A stretch of DNA of 6,893 nt from Ferruginibacter sp. (GTDB lineage: Bacteria > Bacteroidota > Bacteroidia > Chitinophagales > Chitinophagaceae): assembly GCA_025352435.1 (NCBI GenBank), contig JANXTN010000096.1:1-6893 (forward strand). Reading direction: 5' to 3'. This document shows positions 6,343 through 6,893 of the stretch, one piece after another (positions within the stretch are counted from its first letter, which is position 1; each line of letters starts with the position of its first letter). The notes beneath the pieces were generated by a model. It did no database searches and had not been told where the DNA came from. It was given only the letters and a program-made list of their open reading frames with translations. The position numbers were made by a program, and so were the translations under genes.

Positions 6343-6893
6343 TTACTTAAAGATTTTATTGAAGAATAATTTCATTTCATTGAAAGAAGAAGTATCAGCC
6401 GCGGCATTATACGCAACAGGCATACTGTATTTCTTCGCTTTCTCATCAGCCATTGGGTTAGTAAAAGCATGGGTAGCATTCGGGTAAGTTTTGAAAGTGT
6501 AAGACGCACCAACTGAATCCATTTGCTTTCTGAAAGTAGCAACTTCTGCAGGCAGTACAAACTTATCTGAATCGCCATGACAAACTAAAATATCAGCTTT
6601 CAACAACTCTTTTTTTACAGGCACGCCTACAAGGTTACCATGAAAACTTACTACACCCTTAAGCGGTTCTCCTAGTCTCGCCATGTTTAAAACCATTGCT
6701 CCACCAAAGCAATAACCGATTGCAGCCACTTTAGTCGTATCTGCACTTGGGTAAGTTTTTATTTTTGCAAGGGCAGCGTCAAATCTGTTTTTGCCCATTG
6801 TGCTTCCGGGTGCATAAAACGGTCCTGCAAGTTTTCCTGCTTCATCCGGTGTTTCGGCTGTTTTACCTTCTCCATAAAAATCTACTGCAAAAG
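6343..6893 (-). CDS. Dienelactone hydrolase family protein, 5' end outside window
   Basis: This alpha/beta-hydrolase of the dienelactone hydrolase family is read on the - strand. The frame stays open from the right edge (first full codon at 6891), giving 182 visible residues; the Met at 6798 is internal. Counting from 6891, the visible part begins FAVDFYGEGKTA, the beta-strand and loop that precede the cap region. The nucleophile elbow GYCFGG has C61, HGDSDKFV supplies the acid (most likely D109), and NATHAF supplies H141, so the Cys-Asp-His triad is complete. A full protein would be about 240-270 residues, so 60-90 are missing, possibly including a signal peptide as in many Bacteroidota homologues. 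Family members hydrolyse enol-lactones or other esters, but the substrate cannot be read from the sequence. It is convergent with the his-linked genes, shares their terminator, and is probably unrelated to them. Confidence 0.92.
   Translation of the reverse strand, partial: FAVDFYGEGKTAETPDEAGKLAGPFYAPGSTMGKNRFDAALAKIKTYPSADTTKVAAIGYCFGGAMVLNMARLGEPLKGVVSFHGNLVGVPVKKELLKADILVCHGDSDKFVLPAEVATFRKQMDSVGASYTFKTYPNATHAFTNPMADEKAKKYSMPVAYNAAADTSSFNEMKLFFNKIFK

Noticed and set aside
1..6893. CRISPR array, tRNA, rRNA, transposase or phage genes.
   Set aside because: No regularly spaced repeats, cloverleaf-like segments or mobile-element protein motifs were seen on either strand.

Overview
The window comes from a low-GC member of the Bacteroidota, probably Chitinophagaceae-like, although the family-level placement is only an inference. 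The pointers are the gene order hisC-B-H-A-F-IE with fused HisB and fused HisIE, A-rich leaders without clear Shine-Dalgarno sites, and a CACAAAG / TTTGCGTC intergenic repeat of a kind common in Bacteroidota genomes.

Bases 1-5055 hold the distal part of a histidine biosynthesis operon on the + strand. hisC lacks its first residues at the window edge. It is followed by hisB (histidinol-phosphatase plus imidazoleglycerol-phosphate dehydratase), hisH, hisA, hisF and hisIE. hisG and hisD are not in the window and presumably lie just upstream. Most junctions are overlapping: ATGA for hisB/hisH and hisF/hisIE, and 7 bp for hisA/hisF. Two junctions are loose. The hisC-hisB gap of 153 bp carries a 35-base pyrimidine tract, and the hisH-hisA gap of 214 bp is almost filled by a degenerate inverted repeat element. 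Together the genes cover steps from phosphoribosyl-ATP to histidine: HisIE makes ProFAR, HisA isomerises it, HisH/HisF makes IGP and AICAR, HisB dehydrates IGP and later dephosphorylates histidinol phosphate, and HisC transaminates between these two HisB steps.

Bases 5056-6296 continue on the same strand with no terminator after hisIE. A 7-bp inverted repeat abuts the start codon of a DUF3050 protein, which has a heme-oxygenase-like fold and a possible diiron-site motif. Overlapping its stop by TTGA is a small exported protein of unknown function with a Cys-Cys pair. A symmetric hairpin at 6295-6325 ends this run and serves the convergent gene as well.

Bases 6343-6893 hold, on the - strand, the 3' part of a dienelactone hydrolase family protein with an intact Cys-Asp-His triad, running off the right edge.

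Most of the window is ordinary core metabolism. The parts worth a second look are the DUF3050/exported-protein pair attached to the his operon, the inverted repeat at its start, the repeat element inside the operon, and the loss of all four zinc ligands in the HisB phosphatase domain.
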